Assembly: GCA_900544285.1 (NCBI GenBank)
Contig: UQUT01000016.1
Span: 1-38,346 of the forward strand
Direction of reading: 5' to 3'
DNA: 38,346 nucleotides
DNA from: an uncultured Eubacterium sp.
GTDB taxonomy: Bacteria; Bacillota; Clostridia; Oscillospirales; CAG-272
The position numbers were made by a program, and so were the translations under genes. The notes under the pieces are model-generated. The model saw only the letters and a list, made by a program, of their open reading frames with translations, had not been told where the DNA came from and did no database searches. This document shows, in pieces, positions 23,907 through 31,353 of the stretch; within the stretch, counting starts at the first letter, position 1; the number at the start of each line of letters is the position of its first letter.

Positions 23907-24836
23907 TCATTTTAATTTTCTCGTGCTTACCTCTGCAAGCACTCTTCTTATGTCATCCGTCCGCGGCGGAGTCGTTCCCGGCGTCAGACAAGCCGCCGTT
24001 CCGTACGCAACTGCCGAGCACAGACATTCTTCCTTGCTCTTTCCTTCCGTAAAAGCCGCGACAAACCCCGCGATTGCGCTGTCTCCCGCGCCAACCGTCG
24101 ATATCACGTCCGTTTCCGGCGGTTCCGCCGCAAACACTCCCTCGTCGCACACGAGAAGCGCACCTCTGCCTCCGAGACTTATCATAACGTTTTCCGTGCC
24201 GCTTTTGTGAGTTTCAAGGGCAAAGTCAATCAGCCCTTCCGTATCTCCCGCCGACGTTTTCGCGTAACGGGCAACCTCCTCCTCGTTCGGCTTTATCAGC
24301 CATGCGCCGACGTCAATTATGTCGCCGATTTCAAACGAGCTGGAGTCGAGGCTGACACGCGCCCCCGTAGCCTTCACTTTGCCTATAAAGGCTTTGATAT
24401 CCGAAATGTCAATCCCCTGCGGATTCTTCCCCGCAAAGCAGACAATCGTATCTCCGTCCGTTTCGCCGATAGCCGTCAGAACCTTTGAAAGAAGGCTTTT
24501 GTCAGCCGCAAAGCCTGCAAAGCTGATTCTCGTTTCGGCGTCGCCCGATGAATGGACGGTTATATTTTCTCTTATTCTTCCGTCGATAGACACCGCCGTA
24601 AAATCGACGCCTGCCGCAGAGAGTTGTTTCAGATAGGTATCGCCGTTTTCCCTGCCGACAGCGACAACGGCACGACTTTCTTTTCCGCCAGCCGCAAGCG
24701 CGCGTGAGGTGTTTACGCCTTTTCCGCCCGCGTCATGTCTTGTGACGGAGGCAAGGTTTTCCTTCCCAGCCGCAAAGCCGTCGCAACTGCAATGAATATC
24801 AAATGCGGGATTGAGCGTTACGGTAATAATTTTCAT
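23907..24836 (-). CDS. PfkB-family 1-phosphofructokinase-like sugar kinase
   Basis: A 309-aa PfkB-family kinase with the N-terminal TLNPAFD start, GGKGVNTSRALAAGG (37-51) and the ATP/catalytic motif TVGAGDSAIAGF (247-258; catalytic base Asp252). These features place it in the FruK/LacC group, which phosphorylates fructose-1-phosphate or tagatose-6-phosphate. No PTS fructose transporter or DeoR-type regulator lies next to it, so the substrate is not settled. ATG at 24836 follows GGAGGG. A sigma-A promoter lies upstream; the end of the gene overlaps a short palindrome. Confidence 0.88.
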   Translation of the reverse strand: MKIITVTLNPAFDIHCSCDGFAAGKENLASVTRHDAGGKGVNTSRALAAGGKESRAVVAVGRENGDTYLKQLSAAGVDFTAVSIDGRIRENITVHSSGDAETRISFAGFAADKSLLSKVLTAIGETDGDTIVCFAGKNPQGIDISDIKAFIGKVKATGARVSLDSSSFEIGDIIDVGAWLIKPNEEEVARYAKTSAGDTEGLIDFALETHKSGTENVMISLGGRGALLVCDEGVFAAEPPETDVISTVGAGDSAIAGFVAAFTEGKSKEECLCSAVAYGTAACLTPGTTPPRTDDIRRVLAEVSTRKLK

Positions 24837-24879
24837 GTTCCCTCCGTGGGAAATAATAAGTTTACTTTCGGATTTAATC

Positions 24880-24908
24880 ATTATATCACATATGAAACCG
24901 TCCGTCAA
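24880..24908 (-). promoter_or_regulatory. Sigma-A promoter of the PfkB gene
   Basis: On the minus strand TTGACG (24903-24908) and TATAAT (24880-24885) are separated by 17 bp. Confidence 0.82.
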
Positions 24909-25036
24909 CGAATTTGACAGTCGCACTCTGCACAAAAAAAATCGCGTTTTTTGTGGATTTCGCTCATATGCAGACCCGTTTTCGGCAAATAAACGTCAAA
25001 ATCCGCCTTTGACGGCAAAATAAATCGTCAACCGAA

Positions 25037-25065
25037 TTGACAATCGCCGTCGGTTGGGTTATAAT
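25037..25065 (+). promoter_or_regulatory. Consensus sigma-A promoter of the nusB operon
   Basis: TTGACA (25037-25042) and TATAAT (25060-25065), both perfect, are separated by exactly 17 bp, 38 bp before the nusB ATG. Confidence 0.92.
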
Positions 25066-25102
25066 TTATTCCGTGAATATATTTTTTCGGAAGGTAAAGA
25101 CT

Positions 25103-25507
25103 ATGCAGAACATATCAAGACGCGCGGCAAGAGAATGTGCGCTCAAAACGCTTTACGGTTTTGAATTTTCAAGAGAGGCAGACCCTGCCGACTTTTTTGA
25201 GCTTTCCTGCTCCGAATTTGAAACGGCGTCGGACGAGTTTTCCAAAAAACTGTTTATGACAGCCGCCTCAAATCTTGAAGAGATAGACAAAATAATCGAG
25301 CAGAACGCAAAGGGCTGGAAAACGGAAAGACTCTCAAAAATGACGCTCTCCATCCTCCGTCTCTGCGTGTGCGAGATGAAATATTTTGATGATATTCCCT
25401 CCGCCGTTTCGATGAACGAGGCGGTTGAGCTTGCGAAAATCTATGACGGCGACGACGCTCCCGCGTTTATAAACGGCATAGTGAACGCAGTTTCAAAATC
25501 GCTATGA
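25103..25507 (+). CDS. nusB: Transcription antitermination protein NusB
   Basis: A 134-aa all-helical protein matching NusB: RRAARECALKTLYGFEF near the N-terminus, an ERLSKMTLSILRLCVCEMKYFDDIPSAVSMNEAVELAKIY region and a C-terminal FINGIVNAV. With NusE (S10) it binds boxA RNA in rRNA leaders and supports antitermination. ATG at 25103 has GGAAGG upstream; the longer frame from 25037 runs through the promoter. Its last four bases overlap the next gene (ATGA). Confidence 0.95.
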   Translation: MQNISRRAARECALKTLYGFEFSREADPADFFELSCSEFETASDEFSKKLFMTAASNLEEIDKIIEQNAKGWKTERLSKMTLSILRLCVCEMKYFDDIPSAVSMNEAVELAKIYDGDDAPAFINGIVNAVSKSL

Positions 25508-26445
25508 ACATTCTCGGGATAGACACAAGCAATTATACAACCTCGGTCTCGATAGTCTCGGACGAGGGCTATCGCCACGAAAGACAGATACTTGAAGTGG
25601 CTGACGGAGAGCGTGGACTTAGGCAGAGCAACGCTCTCTTTTTGCATACGAAAAATCTTCCGGTTTTAATGGAAAAACTCGCTCCCACCGGCACAATCGA
25701 CGCCGTCGCGTACAGCGACAGACCGCGTGACGAGGAGGGCTCGTATATGCCGTGCTTTCTCGCCGGAGAGGCTGTCGCAAGGTCGGTTGCGGCGGCTCTG
25801 AACGTCCCCGCTCTGCGGTTTTCTCATCAGGCGGGACACATAATGGCGGCGGCAAAAACCTGCGAAAATCCCGAAATTATCGGCTCGCCGTTCCTCTGCT
25901 ATCACGTTTCCGGCGGCACGACGGAGCTCGTTCTGGCACAGCCCGACGACACGCTCGGCTTTGCCGTAAAAATCTCCGGAGGCACGACGGATATAAGCGC
26001 GGGACAGCTCATCGACCGCGCGGGCGTGCTTATGGGGCTGAAATTTCCCTGCGGAGGAGAACTCGAAAAGCTGGCAGCCGGCACGGAAAAACAAAAGGTG
26101 AAAATATCCGCAGTCGGAGCGAAATGCAATTTTTCCGGCGCGGAAAACAAGGTTATAAAGGCTCTGCACGACGGGAAAAACAAATCCGAGGTTGCACGCT
26201 ATGCGCTCGACTACTGCACGGAGTCCCTTATTGCCTCGGTTGACGCGGCAAGAAAAGAGCTGGGCGAACTTCCCGTCCTGTTTGCGGGCGGCGTTATGCG
26301 GAACGCAATTATCCGATCGGAGCTTAAAAAAAGACTCGAAAATATATATTTCGGCTCGGTTGAGCTCTCGTCGGACAATTCCGTCGGCACGGCGTGGCTC
26401 GGCAGGGACAAGCTCGAAAGGAGCGGCAAATGGAACGGCAGATAA
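25504..26445 (+). CDS. TsaD/Kae1-like (M22) paralogue
   Basis: A 313-aa protein of the TsaD/Kae1/M22 ASKHA fold. It has the GIDTSNYTTSVSIV N-terminal phosphate-binding turn, a metal-ligand pair in SHQAGH (His108, His112) and HVSGGTTELVL (134-144). True TsaD starts GIETSCDET and has VSGGHT; this copy differs at both sites and is shorter than the usual 340 residues, so it is probably not the tRNA t6A synthase. Clostridial genomes often carry such a paralogue between nusB and xseA (from memory); its job is unknown. Start ATG overlaps the nusB stop. Confidence 0.85.
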   Translation: MNILGIDTSNYTTSVSIVSDEGYRHERQILEVADGERGLRQSNALFLHTKNLPVLMEKLAPTGTIDAVAYSDRPRDEEGSYMPCFLAGEAVARSVAAALNVPALRFSHQAGHIMAAAKTCENPEIIGSPFLCYHVSGGTTELVLAQPDDTLGFAVKISGGTTDISAGQLIDRAGVLMGLKFPCGGELEKLAAGTEKQKVKISAVGAKCNFSGAENKVIKALHDGKNKSEVARYALDYCTESLIASVDAARKELGELPVLFAGGVMRNAIIRSELKKRLENIYFGSVELSSDNSVGTAWLGRDKLERSGKWNGR

Positions 26446-27653
26446 TTTCCGTTACGGAACTGAATTTATATATAAAAGCCAAGTTGGACGGTGACCCGCT
26501 TCTCTCCGGACTGCTCGTCCGCGGCGAAATTTCAAATTTCAAGCGGTATTCAAGCGGTCATTGCTATTTTACCTTAAAGGACGCCGGCGGAGCCGTTCGC
26601 GCCGTTATGTTCAATTCGTCGGCGCAGAGACTGAAATTCGCCCCGACGGACGGAATGAAGGTCATAGCAGGCGGCAGGGCTTCCGTTTATGAAAGAGACG
26701 GTCAATACCAACTGTACATTACATCGCTTGAGCCGGAAGGGGTAGGCGCGCTTCATCTTGCGTATGAACAGCTTAAAGAAAAGCTGGCAGGCGAAGGACT
26801 TTTCGATGAGTCGATCAAAAAGCCCGTTCCCCCCTATCCGAAACGTATCGGCGTCATCACATCGCCGACGGGAGCGGCTGTCCGCGACATAATAAATATT
26901 GCGGGCAGGAGATTTCCTCTTGCGGAGATCTGCGTTTATCCTGCGGTCGTTCAGGGAGAAGGCTCCGTGCCGACTCTCCTTGCGGGGCTTGAATATTTCG
27001 GTTTTACGTCGCCTGCCGACGTAATAATCATCGGGCGGGGCGGCGGTTCGATTGAAGACCTCTGGTCGTTCAACAGCGAAGATCTCGCAAGAAAAATACG
27101 CTCCTCTCTCGTGCCTGTGATATCGGCAGTCGGGCACGAAACAGACTTTACAATCTGCGATTTTGCAGCCGATATGCGCGCGCCGACGCCCTCTGCGGCA
27201 GCGGAGCGTGCAACGCCGGATAAAAGCGAAATCATTACTTTGCTCTCTTCGCAGTCGGCGCATATGCGAAAAGCGGTGCAAAGACGGGTTGACATTATGC
27301 GCGAACGTCTGGAAAGGGTTTCTTCATCGAATATGATGAAAAACCCGATGAATTTCATAGATGACAGGCACATTTATCTCGATACGCTTTCCGAAAAAAT
27401 CGTCGCCGGAGCGCAAGCCGGCATCGAAAACAAAAAGTTGTCGCTGCGCGGAGTCGCCGCCGCACTCGGCGCGTTGAATCCGCTGGCGGTACTCTCAAGG
27501 GGCTACGGAGCCGTCTTTTCCGGGAGCGGCTCGCTCATAAAAAGCACGAACGATATAAAAATCGGAGAAACACTCAAAATAAAAGTTTCCGACGGCGAAA
27601 TCGACGCCGCCGTTACGGGAAAACGTCACAAAGGAGGAAAAAACAATGGCTGA
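26430..27653 (+). CDS. xseA: Exodeoxyribonuclease VII large subunit
   Basis: A 407-aa XseA protein: an N-terminal OB fold (about 6-105, with GEISNFKRYSSGHCYFTLKD), then the catalytic region with TSPTGAAVRDI, IIGRGGGSIEDLWSFN and SAVGHETDFTICDFAADMRAPTPSAAAE, a coiled-coil stretch and the RGYG-containing C-terminus. With XseB it degrades single-stranded DNA to oligonucleotides. It starts 16 bases inside the preceding gene with RBS AAGGAG, so translation is coupled. Confidence 0.96.
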   Translation: MERQIISVTELNLYIKAKLDGDPLLSGLLVRGEISNFKRYSSGHCYFTLKDAGGAVRAVMFNSSAQRLKFAPTDGMKVIAGGRASVYERDGQYQLYITSLEPEGVGALHLAYEQLKEKLAGEGLFDESIKKPVPPYPKRIGVITSPTGAAVRDIINIAGRRFPLAEICVYPAVVQGEGSVPTLLAGLEYFGFTSPADVIIIGRGGGSIEDLWSFNSEDLARKIRSSLVPVISAVGHETDFTICDFAADMRAPTPSAAAERATPDKSEIITLLSSQSAHMRKAVQRRVDIMRERLERVSSSNMMKNPMNFIDDRHIYLDTLSEKIVAGAQAGIENKKLSLRGVAAALGALNPLAVLSRGYGAVFSGSGSLIKSTNDIKIGETLKIKVSDGEIDAAVTGKRHKGGKNNG

Positions 27654-27864
27654 AAAGAAAATGAGCTTTGAAGAAGCTCTTGCAAGGCTTGAAGAAATAG
27701 TCGGCGAGATGGACAGCGGCAAAGCCGAGCTTGACAAGCTGCTTGAGCTTTTTGAAGAAGGCACGACGCTCGTCCGCAAATGCAAAAAAGAACTCGACAA
27801 CGCCGAAAAAAAGATAAAGCTCGTAACGGAGGACGGGGAAACAGACTTTCCCCCTATGAAATAA
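27646..27864 (+). CDS. xseB: Exodeoxyribonuclease VII small subunit
   Basis: A 72-aa protein with the XseB signature: KKMSFEEALARLEEIVGEMDSGKAELDKLLELFEEG, then a Lys/Glu-rich helix. It forms the accessory subunits wrapped around XseA. It overlaps xseA by 8 bases, and its RBS (AAAGGAGG) lies within xseA. Its stop shares bases with the ispA start. Confidence 0.95.
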   Translation: MAEKKMSFEEALARLEEIVGEMDSGKAELDKLLELFEEGTTLVRKCKKELDNAEKKIKLVTEDGETDFPPMK

Positions 27865-28751
27865 TGGATATACGCACAAAAATGAGCGAATACGCGGAAA
27901 AGGTCACGGCGGAGCTTGAGAAATACCTCGCAACCCCCGACCCCGACCTTGAAACGCTCTATTCTTCGATGAGATACAGCGCGCTCTCAGGCGGAAAAAG
28001 AATACGTCCCTTTCTCTGCGACGCCTTCTGCCGACTTTTCGGCGGCAATGCCGAAGCGGCAATGCCGTTTGCCTGCGCCATCGAAATGGTACACGCTTCC
28101 TCCCTTGTCCACGACGATATGCCATGTATGGACAACGACAATCTCCGTCGCGGCAAGCCCACAAATCACAAGGTCTACGGGGAGGATATTGCCCTTCTCT
28201 GCGGCGACGCGCTGATAACACGGGGATACGAGATTGCGGCGCTCAACCGCTTCGTTTCGCCGGAAGCGGCGAGAAGCGCCGTCGCAATGCTGACCCGTCT
28301 TGCGGGCGCAACCGGGATGATGGGCGGACAGGAGATTGACCTGCTCGGCGAGAAAACAAAGCCCGATTTTCCGCTGCTTCTCAAAATGCACGACAAAAAA
28401 ACCGGCGCGCTGATGAAAGCGTCCGTCCTGCTCGGCTGTCATGCGGCGGAAATAACGGACGAGAGCGACCCCCGCTCCGTCGCCGCCGTAAAATACGCAA
28501 GCGGTATCGGCACGGCTTTTCAGATAATAGACGATATTCTTGACGTTGAAGGCGACCCCGCCCTGCTCGGCAAAGCCACCCATGCGGACGCCGCCGAGGG
28601 CAAAACGACGTTTATATCGTTTATGTCCGTCGAAGATGCAAGAAAATACGCAAAAGAGCTGACAGACTCCGCCATAGACGCGATAAAGTCATATGACGGC
28701 TCCGATGACCTCATCTCCCTTGCCGAATTTCTTCTTTTGAGAAATAAATAA
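27864..28751 (+). CDS. ispA: Farnesyl/geranyl diphosphate synthase
   Basis: A 295-aa polyprenyl diphosphate synthase. The first aspartate-rich motif is DDMPCMD (84-90), followed by RRGKPTNH; the second is DDILDVEGD (223-231). GGKRIRP (43-49) binds isopentenyl diphosphate. The size and motif spacing fit a short-chain (C15-C20) enzyme feeding isoprenoid and undecaprenyl carrier synthesis. ATG at 27864 overlaps the xseB stop as TAATG; upstream in-frame codons lie inside xseB. Confidence 0.93.
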   Translation: MDIRTKMSEYAEKVTAELEKYLATPDPDLETLYSSMRYSALSGGKRIRPFLCDAFCRLFGGNAEAAMPFACAIEMVHASSLVHDDMPCMDNDNLRRGKPTNHKVYGEDIALLCGDALITRGYEIAALNRFVSPEAARSAVAMLTRLAGATGMMGGQEIDLLGEKTKPDFPLLLKMHDKKTGALMKASVLLGCHAAEITDESDPRSVAAVKYASGIGTAFQIIDDILDVEGDPALLGKATHADAAEGKTTFISFMSVEDARKYAKELTDSAIDAIKSYDGSDDLISLAEFLLLRNK

Positions 28752-28753
28752 CG

Positions 28754-28794
28754 AAATCACCCCTTTTTCATAAGATAAAAAGGGGTGATTTTTT
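28754..28794 (+). terminator. Hairpin that ends ispA and covers the yunB RBS
   Basis: A perfect 15-bp stem (28754-28768 with 28777-28791) with an 8-base loop, followed by Ts up to 28794. It begins 3 bp after the ispA stop. Its 3' arm contains AGGGGTGAT, the only RBS for yunB (ATG at 28795). In transcripts reading through from ispA, the RBS would be paired. Confidence 0.85.
28769..28776 (+). promoter_or_regulatory. SigE-like -10 sequence in the hairpin loop
   Basis: The loop is exactly CATAAGAT, close to the SigE -10 consensus CATACAAT. yunB is a mother-cell gene in Bacillus, so SigE control would be expected. The -35 region is not convincing, so this is a weak call. Confidence 0.35.
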
Positions 28795-29433
28795 ATGGAA
28801 TGTACTTTTCGCAAACGAAAAAAGGGAAAGAAAATTCTCATTTTCCTTGCGTGCGTTATGATATTTGCCGTCTTCTCCGTCATATACCTCAATCAGAAGC
28901 TCGACCCGCTCGTATGCGCCGCCGCAACACCGCAGATAAAAGCGGAAATGACGCGCGTCATAAACGAGGCAATAAGCGAGGCGATGACCGGATATGAGGA
29001 AAAGCTAGTCAGCATCAGATACGGTTCGGACGGGAAAATTCTCTCAATAGAAACCGACAGCGCAAAAATAAATCTTCTCCGCGCACTCGTCACGGAGAAG
29101 ATAAACGAAAAAATCAAGGCATACGGAGAATACGGCGTCACGATTTCCCTTTCAAACATTCTTGATGACGAAATCATCCTCGGCAGGTTTCCGTCCATGA
29201 GAATTCCGGCAAGCGTTGAGCCAAGCGGCAGCGCAGAGACGACCGTCAAAAGCTCGCTTGTATCCGCCGGGATAAATCAGAGTCTGCACAAAATAACGCT
29301 CTCCGTCCGCGTCAGCGTGACGGCAATGCTACTTATATCGACGGTCGACGTCGACACGGAGACGGACGTCTGTATTGCGGAAACTGTAATAATCGGCGAT
29401 GTGCCGAAGGTTTTTCTCGGAGGAAAAAATTAA
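28795..29433 (+). CDS. yunB: Sporulation protein YunB
   Basis: A 212-aa protein with one N-terminal membrane helix (about 14-33) and an extracytoplasmic domain that starts with a helix carrying INEAISEAM. The NLLRALVTEKINEKI segment and the VTISLSNILDDEIILGRFPSMRIP and SLVSAGINQSLHKITLSV segments match YunB, a mother-cell sporulation protein controlled by SigE in Bacillus. Its presence indicates a spore former. It is codirectional with ispA but separated by a hairpin that hides its RBS. Its stop codon overlaps the stop of the convergent radical SAM gene. Confidence 0.92.
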   Translation: MECTFRKRKKGKKILIFLACVMIFAVFSVIYLNQKLDPLVCAAATPQIKAEMTRVINEAISEAMTGYEEKLVSIRYGSDGKILSIETDSAKINLLRALVTEKINEKIKAYGEYGVTISLSNILDDEIILGRFPSMRIPASVEPSGSAETTVKSSLVSAGINQSLHKITLSVRVSVTAMLLISTVDVDTETDVCIAETVIIGDVPKVFLGGKN

Positions 29434-30314
29434 ACGCCGGTATAGTCAAAATCGGGGATAAAGCTCTCATCCGCGGCAGCGCCTTCCTGAACATACGCAA
29501 GAGAAATGCCGATTTTGTCCGCATGATCGACGACCTTTGAATATTCGTATTTCGTCAGTTTCCGGCAAAGCTCGGGATAGCCTGAAAGGCGGGCTTTGTC
29601 CGGCGTGAACTGACTCATTATGCTTATGACGATGTCATCCCCGTATTCGGAATGAAGATAATCCATTATGCGGATCGAATCGTCCGTGCAGCCGGGCAGA
29701 ACGAGATGGCGGACAACAACTCCGCTCTTCATCAGCCCGTTTTCGATTAAGGGTCTGCCCTTTGTGCGCACCATTTCTGCAAGCGCAGACTTTGCAAATT
29801 CGGGATAATCCATTGCCGCAGAATATTTTTCGGCAAGCGAAGATGACATATATTTGAAGTCTGTCAGATAAATATCGACAGTTTTGTCGAGCGAGGTTAT
29901 CATCTCGGTTTTTTCGTACCCGCCCGTGTTCCATACAACGGGAAGATCAAGTCCCTTTGACCTTGCGTCGGCGACGGCGCACTTTATCTGCTCTGAAAAG
30001 TGCGTAGGCGTGACAAGGTTTATATTGCACGCGCCCTTTTCTTTCAGCTCAAAGAATATTTCGCAAAGGCGCTCCTCCGTCACCTCCCTGCCGACCTCGC
30101 CGCGCGAAATGCCGTAATTCTGGCAATACACGCAACGGAGATTACACCCCGAAAAGAAGACGGTGCCCGAGCCTTTTTCGCCTGATATGCAGGGCTCCTC
30201 CCAGTAGTGAAGCGCGGCGCGCGCAAGACGAACGGTATTTTTTTCGCCGCAGAAGCCGGCTTTTATATTTCTGTCAACCCCACATCCGCGGGGACAAATA
30301 TTGCATTTTTCCAT
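29430..30314 (-). CDS. Radical SAM protein (PflA-like)
   Basis: A 294-aa radical SAM enzyme. The cluster motif CNLRCVYC is at 57-64, and an N-terminal Cys-rich segment (CNICPRGCGVDR with a later GFCG) adds a second possible metal or cluster site. The fold and length resemble the PflA/AmmeMemoRadiSam group of activating or modifying enzymes; the substrate cannot be read. ATG at 30314 is chosen because homologues begin at the Cys-rich segment, but its RBS is weak and translation is probably coupled to the YhhN gene ending at 30319. The two stops at its 3' end overlap with yunB (TTAA). Confidence 0.85.
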   Translation of the reverse strand: MEKCNICPRGCGVDRNIKAGFCGEKNTVRLARAALHYWEEPCISGEKGSGTVFFSGCNLRCVYCQNYGISRGEVGREVTEERLCEIFFELKEKGACNINLVTPTHFSEQIKCAVADARSKGLDLPVVWNTGGYEKTEMITSLDKTVDIYLTDFKYMSSSLAEKYSAAMDYPEFAKSALAEMVRTKGRPLIENGLMKSGVVVRHLVLPGCTDDSIRIMDYLHSEYGDDIVISIMSQFTPDKARLSGYPELCRKLTKYEYSKVVDHADKIGISLAYVQEGAAADESFIPDFDYTGV

Positions 30315-30318
30315 ATAC

Positions 30319-30993
30319 TTATGCGGCAAGCCCTCCGAGCGAGAACGCATACATAACCTGCGCCGCAAAATATGTTGAAAGATTGAAAACGTTCATCTTC
30401 GCCGTATCTTTTCCTCCGAAAAGGATAAAAAGGATTATAAAATCCGATATAAAGAACAGTCCCGCGCCGATTGCAAGCGTGACCGTAAGTCCGCCGAGGA
30501 CAGCCATCGTCACATAATATGCGGTGGTCGCCGTCAGCACGGCGGCATAGCCTGTTGCAGGATAAAACAGCTTGCCGAAATCCATTTTTTTGCGGACGGC
30601 AAAGAGCACCGCAAGCGCAGTCACAGCGCCGAAGGCAAGAGAAATTCCGAAATACAATATATGAAATCCGCATGCGGCTGTCACCGCGCAGAACACGGCA
30701 ATATGCTCGATTGCGAACGCCGCCATTCCGAGCGGAAGAAACGCCTTCTCCTCCGGACAGACGTGCGACGCATCAAGGAAAATATCGCCGACCATGCCGA
30801 GGACAAGCCCGAAAAGCATTATAAATCCCGCCTTCCCGGGCGATTTTGAAAGCGCGACAAAGCCGAGCGTCACAAAGCTGACAGCCGCAAGGGCTTTTGT
30901 CGCAGTAACAATTCCGCCCTTCGTCCTCACCTTGAAAAAGATGAAGAAGGCGGCGGAAACCGCCACGAGTACAGTCAAGCCGTATTCAAGCAT
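30319..30993 (-). CDS. YhhN-family membrane protein (lysoplasmalogenase-like)
   Basis: A 224-aa integral membrane protein with about eight helices, matching the YhhN family: GLVLGMVGDIFL near residue 81-92 and FFISDFIILF near 180-190 carry the conserved aspartates. Animal TMEM86 relatives hydrolyse lysoplasmalogen; the bacterial function is not established for Clostridia, although plasmalogens are common in anaerobic Clostridia. RBS GGAGGG lies 5 bases before the ATG. It lies between an ASCH gene and a radical SAM gene in one transcription unit. Confidence 0.9.
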   Translation of the reverse strand: MLEYGLTVLVAVSAAFFIFFKVRTKGGIVTATKALAAVSFVTLGFVALSKSPGKAGFIMLFGLVLGMVGDIFLDASHVCPEEKAFLPLGMAAFAIEHIAVFCAVTAACGFHILYFGISLAFGAVTALAVLFAVRKKMDFGKLFYPATGYAAVLTATTAYYVTMAVLGGLTVTLAIGAGLFFISDFIILFILFGGKDTAKMNVFNLSTYFAAQVMYAFSLGGLAA

Positions 30994-31011
30994 AGATACC
31001 CTCCCGTAAAT

Positions 31012-31353
31012 TCATATAAGTTCGACTTCGATTGCGCAAACACCGCTGTTCTTCTGCTCCTCCGCAGAATAATACTTTTCCATATCGCAAGGGCTTGCCG
31101 TCGCAAGCTCCTCTTTTTTATATCCGCATTTTTCAAGCGGAAGACGACTGTAAAGCTCCTCAAAGCTATCAAAAACATGTATCGCCTTCACACGGGCGGA
31201 AATTTTCTCCCCGCTCTCCGCGCTGGTAAATTCTATCGTGTCTCCGACTCCGACCGCCCTGCGCTTTTCGTCATAAAGCCGGAGTTCAATCGTCTTTTCC
31301 CCGCTCTTTATCATTTCAAACGGGGATGTGGCAAGATTCATTTTATGGAGCAT
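31012..31353 (-). CDS. ASCH-domain protein
   Basis: A 113-aa protein matching the ASCH (PUA-like) fold, with MNLATSPFEMIKSGEKTIELRLYDEKRR near the N-terminus and VGDTIEF in the beta barrel. ASCH proteins are thought to bind RNA or modified nucleosides, or act as small hydrolases. It overlaps the RlmD gene end by 16 bases; an alternative ATG at 31341 would overlap it as ATGA. No strong RBS is visible, so translational coupling is likely. Its neighbour modifies rRNA, which fits an RNA-related role (inference). Confidence 0.88.
   Translation of the reverse strand: MLHKMNLATSPFEMIKSGEKTIELRLYDEKRRAVGVGDTIEFTSAESGEKISARVKAIHVFDSFEELYSRLPLEKCGYKKEELATASPCDMEKYYSAEEQKNSGVCAIEVELI

Noticed and set aside
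23900..23916. AT-rich palindrome at the PfkB stop codon
   Set aside because: It is short, without GC pairs, and cannot be told from chance in AT-rich sequence; not called a terminator.
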